Positions 18,704 to 27,464 are shown, numbered from the stretch's first letter. The stretch is 64,000 nt of DNA from Bacteroidota bacterium (GCA_016718805.1 JADKCP010000001.1:1414001-1478000); one strand, 5' to 3'. Numbers and translations: made by a program. The notes: a model not told the origin generated them from the letters alone.

Positions 18704-18751
18704 ATACACGCTGCGACTTAAGTAAGTTTAAATTTATGCGTGTATTTTTTG
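18704..18751 (+). terminator. Probable intrinsic terminator after the secreted hydrolase
   Basis: ATACACGC (18704-18711) pairs perfectly with GCGTGTAT (18738-18745) across a 26-base loop and is followed by a run of T. The large loop lowers confidence. Confidence 0.5.
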
Positions 18752-18781
18752 TATGAACTCATTTGATTTATTTGCTGTTGT

Positions 18782-20149
18782 ATGTATGCAATCATAGATA
18801 TTGAAACAACAGGAGGTAATCCTTCTAACGAGAAAATTACTGAAATAGCAGTATTTCAGCACGATGGAAAGCGCATTACTGATGTGTTTCAAACATTGAT
18901 ACAACCCGAAAAATCTATTCCACCATATATTTCTCAAATTACAGGAATAACAGATAGCATGGTAGCGAATGCTCCACGTTTTTTTGAAATTGCCAAACAA
19001 TTAATTCAACTTACTGAAGGAAGAGTTTTTGTTGCACACAATGCATCCTTTGATTATAATTTTATTAAAAATGAATACCGTCAACTGGGCTATGAGTTTA
19101 AGCGTAAAACCTTATGTACCGTTAAACTTAGTCGTAAATTAATTCCCGGTAAGAAGTCTTACAGCTTAGGTAAATTATGTGCCGAACTAGGAATTGATAT
19201 AGAAGACAGACACCGTGCAGCAGGCGATGCAAGAGCTACCGTTAGTTTGTTTGAAAAATTATTGGCAAGTGAATCTGCGAAGCTGCTCATTCCCGGAAAA
19301 AAGGAAGATGAAGCAATTGATAATTTGCAGCTTAATTTGGATAAATCCTGGTTGAAAAAATTACCTGAAGCAACCGGTGTCTATTATTTTTACAACGAGG
19401 CTAAGGAATTAATTTACATCGGAAAAAGTAAGAACATTCGGCAACGTGTTTTGCAACACCTTACAAACGATAGCAGCACCAAAGCTATTGAAATGAAGAA
19501 TCACATAGCCGATATTGATTTTGAAATAACGGGTAGTGAATTGGTGGCATTATTAAAAGAATCGAATGAAATAAAAGTACACAAACCTTTATACAATAGA
19601 AAACAACGAAGAGCATCTTTTAATTACGGGGTTTTTGTTTCTTACAATGAACATGGCTATTTGTGTATTTCGCCCCAAAAAACAGCCAATTCCAGTCTTC
19701 CACTTGCTTCTTTTTCATCGGCTGCTGAAGCAAAAAATGTATTGTATCAGGTAGTTGAAAAATATGGACTTTGTCAAAAATTGTGCGGCTTGTACGATAC
19801 TGATGAAGCCTGTTTTCATTACAGTATTAAGAAATGTAAAGGAGCCTGTATTGCTGTTGAAGATGCAAGCGAATACAACAAAAGGGTAAAAGAAGCAATC
19901 AAAGTTTTTGAACAGGAATATAAAAATGTGCTCATCATTGATCGGGGTATTTCGAATGAAGACAAAGCCTTGATTTTGGTTGAAAATGGTAAATACAAAG
20001 GCTATGGTTATGCAAGCACCGATTTTGCTGCAAATAATCCGCATCAGTTGAAGGAAAATATTAAGTCCTATCCCGATAATAAAGACATACAGCAAATTTT
20101 AAAAAGCTATCTCAAGAATAATAAAGTTGAAAAGCTGATTCGCTTTTAA
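18782..20149 (+). CDS. DEDDh exonuclease / GIY-YIG endonuclease fusion (DnaQ-UvrC-like)
   Basis: A 455-residue two-nuclease protein. Residues 1-165 form a DnaQ-type 3'-5' exonuclease: motif I Asp6 and Glu8 in 'IDIETTG', motif II Asp91 in 'HNASFDYNF', motif III His144 and Asp149 in 'HRAAGDA'. Residues about 195-285 are a GIY-YIG domain ('TGVYYFY', 'IYIGKSKNIRQRV', then 'ESNEIKVHKPLYN' with the catalytic Glu). A UvrC-like cysteine segment follows ('CGLYDTDEACFHY', 'CKGACI'). The UvrB-binding and helix-hairpin-helix parts of real UvrC are absent. The fold set resembles the Cho-like nucleases seen in several phyla, with a likely role in DNA repair. All catalytic residues appear present. Confidence 0.9.
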   Translation: MYAIIDIETTGGNPSNEKITEIAVFQHDGKRITDVFQTLIQPEKSIPPYISQITGITDSMVANAPRFFEIAKQLIQLTEGRVFVAHNASFDYNFIKNEYRQLGYEFKRKTLCTVKLSRKLIPGKKSYSLGKLCAELGIDIEDRHRAAGDARATVSLFEKLLASESAKLLIPGKKEDEAIDNLQLNLDKSWLKKLPEATGVYYFYNEAKELIYIGKSKNIRQRVLQHLTNDSSTKAIEMKNHIADIDFEITGSELVALLKESNEIKVHKPLYNRKQRRASFNYGVFVSYNEHGYLCISPQKTANSSLPLASFSSAAEAKNVLYQVVEKYGLCQKLCGLYDTDEACFHYSIKKCKGACIAVEDASEYNKRVKEAIKVFEQEYKNVLIIDRGISNEDKALILVENGKYKGYGYASTDFAANNPHQLKENIKSYPDNKDIQQILKSYLKNNKVEKLIRF

Positions 20150-20228
20150 CGAGAAATTATTTTATAAAGTCTTCCACTACAAAATCATTTTATACATTTG
20201 ATACATATCCAATTGTAGCGATACTTCC

Positions 20229-21089
20229 ATGCAAACAATCATACACAATAATCAACTCGAAATTACCATCCATCACAAAGGGGCTGAGTTAAGCAGTATT
20301 AAAAACAAAGCAGGTAAGGAGTTTTTGTGGCAGGCCGATTCCAAATTCTGGCCTCGCCATGCGCCTGTATTATTTCCGATTGTTGGTAAACTGAAAGACA
20401 ATAAGTACAATCATAATCGTTCAACATACTCATTGCCTCAACACGGGTTTGCGCGCGATAAAATGTTCTATAAGAAGTCAGAAAGCGACGATTTTGTTGT
20501 GTTTTATCTCAATTCGGATGTTGAAACCCAATTGCATTATCCCTTTGAATTTGAACTGATGATTAGTTATGCCTTAATTAAAAACAAACTGATTGTTGAA
20601 TATAAGGTAACAAATTTTGGAACAGGACTGATGCCCTTCTCTATTGGTGCGCATCCCGGATTTTGTTGTCCAATTGATGCAGATGAAAGTTTTGAAGACT
20701 ATACTTTGCAGTTTGAAAAGGCTGAAAACTTAAACCGAAAATTATTGGTTGATGGCTTGTTTACAGGAGAGGAAATCCCTTTTCTAAAGAATGAAAAAGA
20801 AGTTAAATTAAATAATGCTCTTTTTGAAAGAGATGCCATTGTTGTGCAAAATTTCAAGTCCAATTTTCTAAGCCTAACTTCTGCAAAGCATGCTGTAAAG
20901 GTTGGTATTGCAGGCTTTCCTTACCTGGGAATTTGGACTAAACCGGGAGCCCCGTTTGTATGCATCGAACCTTGGTTTGGAATTTCTGACAAGGTATCGG
21001 CAACTGGCAATTTAAATGAGAAAGAAGGAATACAAATACTGGATCCACAAAAGGAATTTTCGTGTTCGTACACGCTTGAGTTTAGCTAA
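20229..21089 (+). CDS. Aldose 1-epimerase family protein (LacX-like)
   Basis: A 286-residue cytosolic protein with the galactose mutarotase-like beta-sandwich. Typical family pieces are 'GAELSSIKNKAGKEFLWQ' near the start, 'HAPVLFPIVGKL', 'YSLPQHGFARD', 'IGAHPGFCCP' and the late 'CIEPWFGISD'. The His residues of 'QHGFAR' and 'GAHPGF' and the Glu in 'CIEPW' match the catalytic set of aldose epimerases. It probably interconverts anomers of a hexose or hexose phosphate; the sugar is not defined. It ends three bases before the convergent RmlD-like gene. Confidence 0.9.
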   Translation: MQTIIHNNQLEITIHHKGAELSSIKNKAGKEFLWQADSKFWPRHAPVLFPIVGKLKDNKYNHNRSTYSLPQHGFARDKMFYKKSESDDFVVFYLNSDVETQLHYPFEFELMISYALIKNKLIVEYKVTNFGTGLMPFSIGAHPGFCCPIDADESFEDYTLQFEKAENLNRKLLVDGLFTGEEIPFLKNEKEVKLNNALFERDAIVVQNFKSNFLSLTSAKHAVKVGIAGFPYLGIWTKPGAPFVCIEPWFGISDKVSATGNLNEKEGIQILDPQKEFSCSYTLEFS

Positions 21090-21092
21090 AGT

Positions 21093-22016
21093 TTAATTTG
21101 AATCACTAAGTTGTTTGTCAAGAATTGCAAGTCCTTCCATAAAACTATGTGGTTCGTATCCTAATTCCTTTCTGGCTTTATCAAGTATAAAACCTGTACG
21201 CGGGGGTCGTTTTGCAGCTTGATTTAAAGTTGCTGATTTTATTGGTGTCACCAAGGCTTTATCTAACTTCCAATAATCGGCAACTGCATATACTAATTCA
21301 AGCACGCTCATGATGTTTTTGCCGGAAATATTAAAAATACCTTCTTTTCCTTGAATGGCGGTAAGTATACAACCTTGAGCTAAATCTTCGGCTAAAGTTG
21401 GTGAACGAAACTGATCGTCAACCACATTAATTTTATTTCCTTTGCTCAGAGAATCTTTAGCCCACAATACGATATTAGTTCTACTCATACGATTTACAAT
21501 TCCATATACAATTGCTGTACGTAAAATGCTCCATTTTATAGAACTGTTTATCAATAAATTTTCAGATTCATTTTTTGAAAGTGCATAATAACTCAATGGA
21601 TTAGGCTTAGCCAGCTCGTCATAAGGACCATTTTCACCATCAAAAATAAAGTCGGTACTAAGGTGAATAAAGTGAATGCGTTTACCTCCATTGTTCGAAA
21701 ATTTTTCAATGGATTTAATAAAATAACTAACTGAATCAACATTTTGTGCCCAGCAACTCTCTCTTTGAGATTCACAAGCATCAACATTGGTCATGGCTGC
21801 AGTATGAATAATTGCATCGGGTTGAAATTGATTAATAGCAGCATCAATTTGATCAGGATTTGTAATATCTAGCGACTGATAATTATATCCATTCGCATGT
21901 GGCATTCGGTTTTCGCCTAATGAAGTTGCAATTGTTTCAATGGAAGGCTTAGTAATTAAATCAAGTACAATTTTTTGTCCAAGTAGTCCATTGCTTCCGG
22001 TGATTAAAATTTTCAT
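21093..22016 (-). CDS. SDR family sugar nucleotide reductase, RmlD-like
   Basis: A 307-residue extended-type SDR protein similar to dTDP-4-dehydrorhamnose reductase (RmlD/RfbD). It has the NAD(P)-binding motif 'ITGSNGLLGQ' at the start, the 'IIHTAAMTNVDACE' segment typical of RmlD, 'HLSTDFIFDG' and the catalytic Tyr-Lys pair in 'YYALSKNESE'. No other rhamnose pathway genes (rmlA, rmlB, rmlC) lie in this window, so the substrate may be different. It is 99 bp downstream of the K+ channel gene. Confidence 0.85.
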   Translation of the reverse strand: MKILITGSNGLLGQKIVLDLITKPSIETIATSLGENRMPHANGYNYQSLDITNPDQIDAAINQFQPDAIIHTAAMTNVDACESQRESCWAQNVDSVSYFIKSIEKFSNNGGKRIHFIHLSTDFIFDGENGPYDELAKPNPLSYYALSKNESENLLINSSIKWSILRTAIVYGIVNRMSRTNIVLWAKDSLSKGNKINVVDDQFRSPTLAEDLAQGCILTAIQGKEGIFNISGKNIMSVLELVYAVADYWKLDKALVTPIKSATLNQAAKRPPRTGFILDKARKELGYEPHSFMEGLAILDKQLSDSN

Positions 22017-22115
22017 ACTTCAAAGCTTGTTTTGCTGTTAGTAATTTTGATTATCAATAAAATTAAATGCTAAGTCTGGCTATTCCCTTCATAGGTAACA
22101 AGGCGTGAACAATTA

Positions 22116-23132
22116 TTAGGAAAACAAATCCTTTAGCTTACTAATTTGCTCACTGGTGCCAAGTACAAACAATTTTGCATTTGGAATCATAATAGTATCC
22201 GGAGATGGGTTTACAATGTACTCGCCAGTTTCGGTTCTAAATCCAATAATATTTGCTCCTGATTTATTTCGGATTTCAAGTTCTTTAATGCTCTTATTTT
22301 TGAATTGAGATGGTAGACTATCAAAGGTAATTTCTTCAAGTTTAATATGGTCACCCCCTTGTCCGGTAATAAAATCTACAAACTCAATTACATCGGGTTG
22401 CAACACTAAGGAGGCCATGTGAGCACCGCCAATTTTATCGGGCATAATAACATTATCGGCACCGGCAGTTTTTAATTTGCGATCGGAGTTATCGTCGGAA
22501 GCACGGCTAATTATAGTTAATTTAGGATTTAATGCACGTGCCGAAAGCACAATAAATAAATTGTCGGCATCAATAGGAAGCGTTGTAATGAGTGCTCTAG
22601 CTTTTTCAATTCCAGCCTTCAGCAAAACTTCATCTTGAGTAGAATCTCCTTCTACGAATAAATCAATATTTGTTTGTGAAAGTGAAGAAAACAGCTCCTT
22701 CGATTTTTCGATTACCACAAATTTTTGCTTTTTATTTTTAAGCACTTGTGCAGCTTGTTTTCCATTTCGTCCATAGCCGCAAATAATGATGTGATTTTCT
22801 AATTTTTGTATAACTGTATTCACACGGTAATTCTTAAAATATAATTGAAACTCTCCATTTAGCACATACTGTGACAAGCTTGTGATGGCGTAAGCAAATG
22901 TACCAAAACTTGTAATGATTAAAAAGGAAGTAAACAATCTTCCTGCATCGCTTAGTGGATGTACTTCTTGAAATCCAACAGTAGCAACAGTAATGATGGT
23001 CATGTAAAAAGCTTCGAGGAGATTAAACTTTTCGATGGCCATAAAGCCAATTATACCAATTAGTATAATGAATGATATAAGAAGCAGCGGAAAAAAAACT
23101 CTTGGAAAACGAAGATTGTTTACTAGTGACAA
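22116..23132 (-). CDS. Potassium channel with RCK/TrkA domains
   Basis: A 338-residue two-helix K+ channel subunit. Residues about 12-33 and 66-88 are membrane helices around the pore helix and filter, which reads 'TVATVGFQEVHP' instead of TVGYGD. A cytosolic RCK_N domain follows, with the Rossmann motif 'IIICGYGRNGKQAAQVL', and a TrkA_C domain from about 255 ('EITFDSLPSQFKNKSIKELEIR'). The arrangement is that of MthK-like ligand-gated channels that open with Ca2+ or nucleotides. It probably forms an operon with the PspC and DUF2851 genes upstream (gaps of 35 and 27 bp). Confidence 0.9.
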   Translation of the reverse strand: MSLVNNLRFPRVFFPLLLISFIILIGIIGFMAIEKFNLLEAFYMTIITVATVGFQEVHPLSDAGRLFTSFLIITSFGTFAYAITSLSQYVLNGEFQLYFKNYRVNTVIQKLENHIIICGYGRNGKQAAQVLKNKKQKFVVIEKSKELFSSLSQTNIDLFVEGDSTQDEVLLKAGIEKARALITTLPIDADNLFIVLSARALNPKLTIISRASDDNSDRKLKTAGADNVIMPDKIGGAHMASLVLQPDVIEFVDFITGQGGDHIKLEEITFDSLPSQFKNKSIKELEIRNKSGANIIGFRTETGEYIVNPSPDTIMIPNAKLFVLGTSEQISKLKDLFS

Positions 23133-23167
23133 AGTATTTGGGCTATTGGGCTAACATGGTAAAACAT

Positions 23168-23398
23168 TTATATTTCCCAAACGCTCGATTTTTTTGAGCG
23201 CCAAAATTTGAAATAGGTTTTGTGTTGCAGCACAAAGGCCATAATAAAATAGATTATTACCGGTGATCCAACCGTAAAAAACGACAAGTAAATAAAGTAC
23301 ATGCGAATAGCATTTGATTGAATTCCTAATTTTTCGCCCCACCAATTGCATACGCCAAAGGCTTGTTTTTCGAACCAGTTGATGATTGTTTCAAACAT
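23168..23398 (-). CDS. Small PspC-domain membrane protein
   Basis: A 76-residue protein with the PspC domain core 'FGVCNWWGEKLGIQSNAIRMYFIYLSF', followed by one or two hydrophobic segments ('SPVIIYFIMAFVLQ') and a basic tail. PspC proteins sit in the inner membrane and take part in envelope stress in enterobacteria; the short Bacteroidota forms lack the rest of the Psp system and their role is unknown. Length is typical of these forms. It lies between the DUF2851 and K+ channel genes in one likely operon. Confidence 0.85.
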   Translation of the reverse strand: MFETIINWFEKQAFGVCNWWGEKLGIQSNAIRMYFIYLSFFTVGSPVIIYFIMAFVLQHKTYFKFWRSKKSSVWEI

Positions 23399-23425
23399 AC
23401 TAACTTAATTGTGGAAGCTAAAATA

Positions 23426-24697
23426 CTAATTTTTAAGTAAATTATTTCCAATGGCACACTGTAAACATCGTTTGTGTGCACAATAAGTGTTTTTTAGTTG
23501 GAGTAAACCCTGCGATTCGTATGCGCTTTGTATATCAAAACCTAGCGATGCAAAAGGAGCAATTTTACTGTTGTTTTCGGGTTTTATTACATCTAAAAAT
23601 TTCAATGCTCGATCAACAAATTGTTCTTGCCCCATTTTTTTTCCATATACAAAAAGTAGCGGTACTATTGTATTAATAATTATGGACGATATGGCCAATT
23701 TGCCAAGTTTTTTTATTGATTTTTTGGAAACTTTATCCGGTACAAAATGACTTTTCCAATAGAGTGAAGCTTCTACATTCAATAGTTTTTCTAAGTTTTT
23801 AATATCGTCGATGTGAAGTATTTTCGAAAATAAATGTTCTGTTTGGTTTAGTAATGCTGCAAATTGTGCCAATCGAATACTTGGAAAATTAGCTGGGCGC
23901 AGTCTTAAAAATTTCCACAAATGTTTTTCCATCGGTTGAAGCTTGTATTTTTTTTGCAAAAACTGATATTCATTTTGCAAGGCTTGTAGGTAATTGTCGT
24001 TATAATTTTGTTGCAACATTCCTGCAGTGCCAAATACTAATGCTTCTAGTTGTAATAGTGAATTCTTGTGTTTCTGTAAAACAAAAAAGGGCAAAGCTTT
24101 GGAGAGCATTTCAAAGGGCACCGCATTTACATTGAATCCGAAATTTTTGGCTATCATTTCATACAGGCAGGCTTCCCAGTTCATGGTGGTCAGCTCAAGT
24201 TTTTGCTGAATGATGTTTGCCTTTTCTTCTAAACGTTCTACCAATAATCTGCTTAACCAGTTTTGTTTTATCATGTCGGGAACCCTATGTATGGAACGTT
24301 CACATGGAATCCAATCCTGACTGTTTTTAAATGAATTATATTTTTGTAAGAGGGAAGGAGCGAGGATATTTTTTAATTCGAGGGTATGAAATGCCTGCGT
24401 TTGATAGTCCGAAAGATCAACATCATTGTTATAAACTACGTGTAAAATAATGTTCGAATACGCTTTATCCTTGGTATGTTTATGTTTTAACCAGTCGGAA
24501 GTATTGATATGTATTTCTACATTTCCTGCCCATTCAGTTGCACCTATTTTTAGTTTTGCGTTAAAAAAATCCGGTCCGGCATCGTGGTTGTATTCACCTG
24601 TTTTCACTATTTGCAGTGATTCGCCAGTGATGGTAGATAATTGTTGTTGAGGAAACAGTCTGAATTTCCAGATATAGTGTAAAAACTCTTCATTCAT
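23426..24697 (-). CDS. DUF2851 family protein
   Basis: A 423-residue protein of the DUF2851 family, found mainly in Bacteroidota. The N-terminal signature 'LHYIWKFRLFPQQQL' with 'EYNHDAGPDFFNAKLKI', then 'EWAGNVEIHINTSDW' and 'NIILHVVYNND', is clear. The C terminus has four closely spaced Cys residues ('YCAHKRCLQCAIGN'), a possible metal site. There is no signal peptide or membrane segment. The function is not known; the N-terminal part has been noted as nuclease-like by some domain predictions, which I cannot confirm here. It is the first gene of the likely DUF2851-PspC-K+ channel operon. Confidence 0.88.
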   Translation of the reverse strand: MNEEFLHYIWKFRLFPQQQLSTITGESLQIVKTGEYNHDAGPDFFNAKLKIGATEWAGNVEIHINTSDWLKHKHTKDKAYSNIILHVVYNNDVDLSDYQTQAFHTLELKNILAPSLLQKYNSFKNSQDWIPCERSIHRVPDMIKQNWLSRLLVERLEEKANIIQQKLELTTMNWEACLYEMIAKNFGFNVNAVPFEMLSKALPFFVLQKHKNSLLQLEALVFGTAGMLQQNYNDNYLQALQNEYQFLQKKYKLQPMEKHLWKFLRLRPANFPSIRLAQFAALLNQTEHLFSKILHIDDIKNLEKLLNVEASLYWKSHFVPDKVSKKSIKKLGKLAISSIIINTIVPLLFVYGKKMGQEQFVDRALKFLDVIKPENNSKIAPFASLGFDIQSAYESQGLLQLKNTYCAHKRCLQCAIGNNLLKN

Positions 24698-24780
24698 CTT
24701 TTTTGAACTTTAATATCATCGAAAATAATGCAGTACATTCAATAATAGTTTATATTTGGGAGTGAAAAAGAGATGATATT

Positions 24781-25200
24781 ATGCGATTTAGTAAACTGTT
24801 TTTAGTGCTCTCAATTTGCCTTTTTGGAAAGCAGATGTATGCACAAAAGTCGAATAAACCAATAAGTATACAAGATACTGTACCCTTTGTTAAACCCGAG
24901 GTTTTACCTATGTTTCCGGGGGGCGATAGCAAACTTATGGAATTTGTATCGGCCAATATTAAGTATCCCGCTAAGGCTAAGAAAAAGGGAAATGTAGGTA
25001 CTTCTTATATTTCATTTATCATAAAAAAAACGGGAGAGGTGAGTAATATTAAGACCTATAAGGGAATTCCGGGTTGCGCATCTTGTGATGATGAAGCCAA
25101 GCGTGTTGTAGCACTTATGCCCAAATGGACGCCTGGAAAGCAAGATGGAGAAGCGATTGATGTGCAATATATTTTACCGGTAAAATTCTCGTTGAAATAA
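24781..25200 (+). CDS. Exported protein with a stand-alone TonB C-terminal domain
   Basis: A 139-residue protein consisting of a signal peptide (residues 1-22, 'LSICLFGKQMYAQ') and a TonB_C domain ('MFPGGDSKLMEFVSANIKYPAKAKKKGNV' region, then 'ISFIIKKTGEVSNIKTYKGI'). True TonB proteins are anchored in the inner membrane by an uncleaved helix and a proline-rich spacer; both seem absent, as the leader looks cleavable. It may bind the TonB box of outer-membrane receptors or have a different role. It lies divergently from the DUF2851 gene. Confidence 0.85.
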   Translation: MRFSKLFLVLSICLFGKQMYAQKSNKPISIQDTVPFVKPEVLPMFPGGDSKLMEFVSANIKYPAKAKKKGNVGTSYISFIIKKTGEVSNIKTYKGIPGCASCDDEAKRVVALMPKWTPGKQDGEAIDVQYILPVKFSLK

Positions 25201-25234
25201 GTCCTGCTTTATATAAAGGCTATCATTCAAATGG

Positions 25235-25260
25235 AGTATTTAGTTTTAAATACTTTTTTT
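25235..25260 (+). terminator. Intrinsic terminator of the TonB-domain gene
   Basis: AGTATTTA (25235-25242) and TAAATACT (25247-25254) form a perfect 8-bp stem with a 4-base loop and are followed directly by six T residues. Confidence 0.7.
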
Positions 25261-25311
25261 AGGATGTCTAACATTTTCACAAAACCTCTTCTTCCTAAGA
25301 CTTAGAATTCC

Positions 25312-25399
25312 TTCGACTTTATTCAGTATGACCTTTTTTTAAGTTAATAAAATTATTAAGTAATAGATAAAAACATGGGTCAGGTTGAGCGAAGTCGAA
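25312..25399. repeat. Imperfect inverted repeat resembling a dispersed intergenic element
   Basis: The 21-base arm at 25312-25332 (TTCGACTTTATTCAGTATGAC) is the imperfect reverse complement of 25379-25399 (15 of 21 positions match), separated by 46 bases. The core 'TTCGACTTCGCTCA' in the second arm is of the kind seen scattered in intergenic DNA of many Bacteroidota genomes. The stretch from 25261 to 25527 holds no gene. Confidence 0.55.
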
Positions 25400-25527
25400 A
25401 CCCGTGTGTTAGCCGTGTTGATGAATTGCATGCGCATTCTTTCAAACTCACTTACGATTACCTAGAGGAGGTTAATTAATAAATAGTTTGCATAATGGTG
25501 ATGTTGAAAATAACTGCATTTTATTAA

Positions 25528-26055
25528 TTACTTAGTTCTTCCACCGTTAATTTTTACTCCCATTTTGTCGTATTCTTCATCGTTGGGTTCCCAAAGTTCA
25601 ATCTTGTTTCCTTCGTTATCCAGGATGTGTAAAAATTTACCATACTCATAACTGTCAATTGAATCACAAATTGTTACTCCTTCATTTTTTAATGCAGTGT
25701 ACAATGAGCTTATATCAGCAACGCGATAATTAATCATGAACTCACGGGTTGATGGCAAAAAGTACTTGGTGGTTTCTTTAAAAGCACTCCATTGAGTAAA
25801 TCCCTTTTTGGTTGAATCGCCGGCCTGTCTCCATTCAAAATTGGTTCCATACTGATCGGTATTTAAACCTAAATGCGCTTTGTACCATTCCTTTAATTTT
25901 AGTGGGTCTTTGCATTTAAAAAATATCCCACCAATGCCGGTTACTCTTTTAAGTGTTGCAGTTTCAGAACTTGAAGGTTGCATCATTTTAGTAACAGCCA
26001 TTCCAAGCCCAAAGGAGCAGAAAAGTAGTAAACAAACTAATAGATTTTTTTTCAT
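25528..26055 (-). CDS. VOC superfamily (glyoxalase-like) protein with N-terminal export signal
   Basis: A 175-residue protein with a VOC/glyoxalase domain of about 120 residues: 'ITGIGGIFFKCKDPLKLKEWYKAHLGL' is a typical first beta-alpha-beta unit (written here as read from 'VTGIGGIFFKC'), and 'FLHILDNEGNKIELWEPND' is the typical last strand with the metal Glu. Unlike most VOC enzymes, which are cytosolic, residues 1-21 form a hydrophobic leader ('LLVCLLLFCSFGLGMAV'), so the protein is probably exported or anchored. The substrate is unknown. It lies 80 bp downstream of the sterol desaturase gene. Confidence 0.85.
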   Translation of the reverse strand: MKKNLLVCLLLFCSFGLGMAVTKMMQPSSSETATLKRVTGIGGIFFKCKDPLKLKEWYKAHLGLNTDQYGTNFEWRQAGDSTKKGFTQWSAFKETTKYFLPSTREFMINYRVADISSLYTALKNEGVTICDSIDSYEYGKFLHILDNEGNKIELWEPNDEEYDKMGVKINGGRTK

Positions 26056-26135
26056 TGTATTTAAAGTTAAATTGTTTAAAAATGGAAGGTAGCAGTTAAT
26101 TGCAATTACTGCGTTTGCTAAAATAATAGCTTTAT

Positions 26136-26939
26136 TTATTTTATTCTATTTTTTACTTCTTCAAACTGTTCATCATAATCGTTTCTAATGGTACCTAACC
26201 AACGATCCCACCAAAGAAAATACAAACCGTAATTACCTTTAAAATAGCGGTGGTGTAGGTTGTGATTGACGGATGTGTTTATCCATTTGCCAATAAAATT
26301 TTTACTAAATCCCTTGGGGTATAATTCCCAGCCTAAATGTCCATACACATTGTATATCATCAACACCAAAAAAAATACAAACAAATGCCATTTGCATAAA
26401 GGAATGCAAAACAATAAAACTACTACTATGCCTGCTTCAAGTATTGCCTCCGGTATACTAAATGCAAAGGCGGCCCAAGGCGATGGATTTGTAGAACGAT
26501 GATGTGTTAAGTGAAAAAAATTAAATAATCGCGGATGATGCATCAAGCGATGTATGAAGTAAAAATAGGTATCGTGAATCAAAAAAATTACAGGAAAAAT
26601 AAACCAAAAATACCCTTTCCCAAGGCTGTATGCTCCGGTATAAAACTGTGTATATTGCCGCAAAGGTGTTAGCAACAAGAGGGAAGGTACTAGCGCAAAA
26701 ATAATTACAGTTGTTAAAGAATTCAAGAGTTCACGACGGTAATCTGCTGCCTTAGGAAATGCAGGTTGAATTTTAGCATAAGTAATTTTTTTTCTCAGCC
26801 ATACATAGCAAATAAAAAAAGCAAAGCCTGCCAATAGGAAATAACGCAATGAAATCAAAACCAAAAAATCGCTAAACGTAGTTGGATTTATTGTGAAATT
26901 ACAAAGCATTGGGTTGGTAATAAAAGTTTGCGAAATCAT
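26136..26939 (-). CDS. Sterol desaturase / fatty acid hydroxylase family membrane protein
   Basis: A 267-residue integral membrane di-iron enzyme. It has the three His boxes of the fatty acid hydroxylase superfamily: 'HDTYFYFIHRLMHH', 'FHLTHHRS' and 'NHNLHHRYFKGNYG', separated by four or five membrane helices. Members hydroxylate or desaturate sterols, carotenoids or fatty acids; in Bacteroidota they often act on lipids of the envelope. It follows the CvpA gene by 36 bp and is the last member of the recR-led gene run. Confidence 0.92.
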   Translation of the reverse strand: MISQTFITNPMLCNFTINPTTFSDFLVLISLRYFLLAGFAFFICYVWLRKKITYAKIQPAFPKAADYRRELLNSLTTVIIFALVPSLLLLTPLRQYTQFYTGAYSLGKGYFWFIFPVIFLIHDTYFYFIHRLMHHPRLFNFFHLTHHRSTNPSPWAAFAFSIPEAILEAGIVVVLLFCIPLCKWHLFVFFLVLMIYNVYGHLGWELYPKGFSKNFIGKWINTSVNHNLHHRYFKGNYGLYFLWWDRWLGTIRNDYDEQFEEVKNRIK

Positions 26940-26975
26940 AGAGTGTGCAACACCTTTACGAATATCGAAAAAAAA

Positions 26976-27464
26976 TTAGGAAAAAAGTAGTTCCAGCTTT
27001 GGAATTATTTTTAACGCAATTTTCGATACTGGAGTATATAAAATTGCCTCTTTCCGAAAGTTTTCGGGAACCCATTTTTGCACTAAATTGTGTCGATTTA
27101 GAATGTAAATCAATCCACTTAAAATGATTCCCATTTTGAGTATCCCAAATACTGCTCCGGCTATACGGTTAGCTATACTTAATCCGGTAATGGCAACAAT
27201 TCCTTCCATCACTTTAGCCATAAAATATACTCCAACAACCAGCCCGATAAAGGTGATTAAAAATGCAATCAAATGTAAATTGGAAGAATGAAAATCGAGC
27301 GAATCGGTTAAATAAGCTGCGGTTTTATCGGCAAACAATACAGCCCCGTATATTCCAAGAACCAAGGCCAATACCGATGCTATTTCAATAATTAGCCCTT
27401 TGGTAAATCCCCACCAAGCTGCAAACAAAAGTGGAAGCAATAGAATTACATCCAAAAAATTCAT
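26976..27464 (-). CDS. CvpA family membrane protein
   Basis: A 162-residue protein with four membrane helices and the CvpA start 'MNFLDVILLLPLLFAAWWGFTKGLI' (the first 20 residues carry the conserved Asp and later Gly-Lys-Gly). In enterobacteria CvpA is needed for colicin V production and has been linked to bile and envelope stress tolerance; the role here is unknown. Its ATG overlaps the end of the preceding small gene by four bases, so the two are translationally coupled. Confidence 0.9.
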   Translation of the reverse strand: MNFLDVILLLPLLFAAWWGFTKGLIIEIASVLALVLGIYGAVLFADKTAAYLTDSLDFHSSNLHLIAFLITFIGLVVGVYFMAKVMEGIVAITGLSIANRIAGAVFGILKMGIILSGLIYILNRHNLVQKWVPENFRKEAILYTPVSKIALKIIPKLELLFS

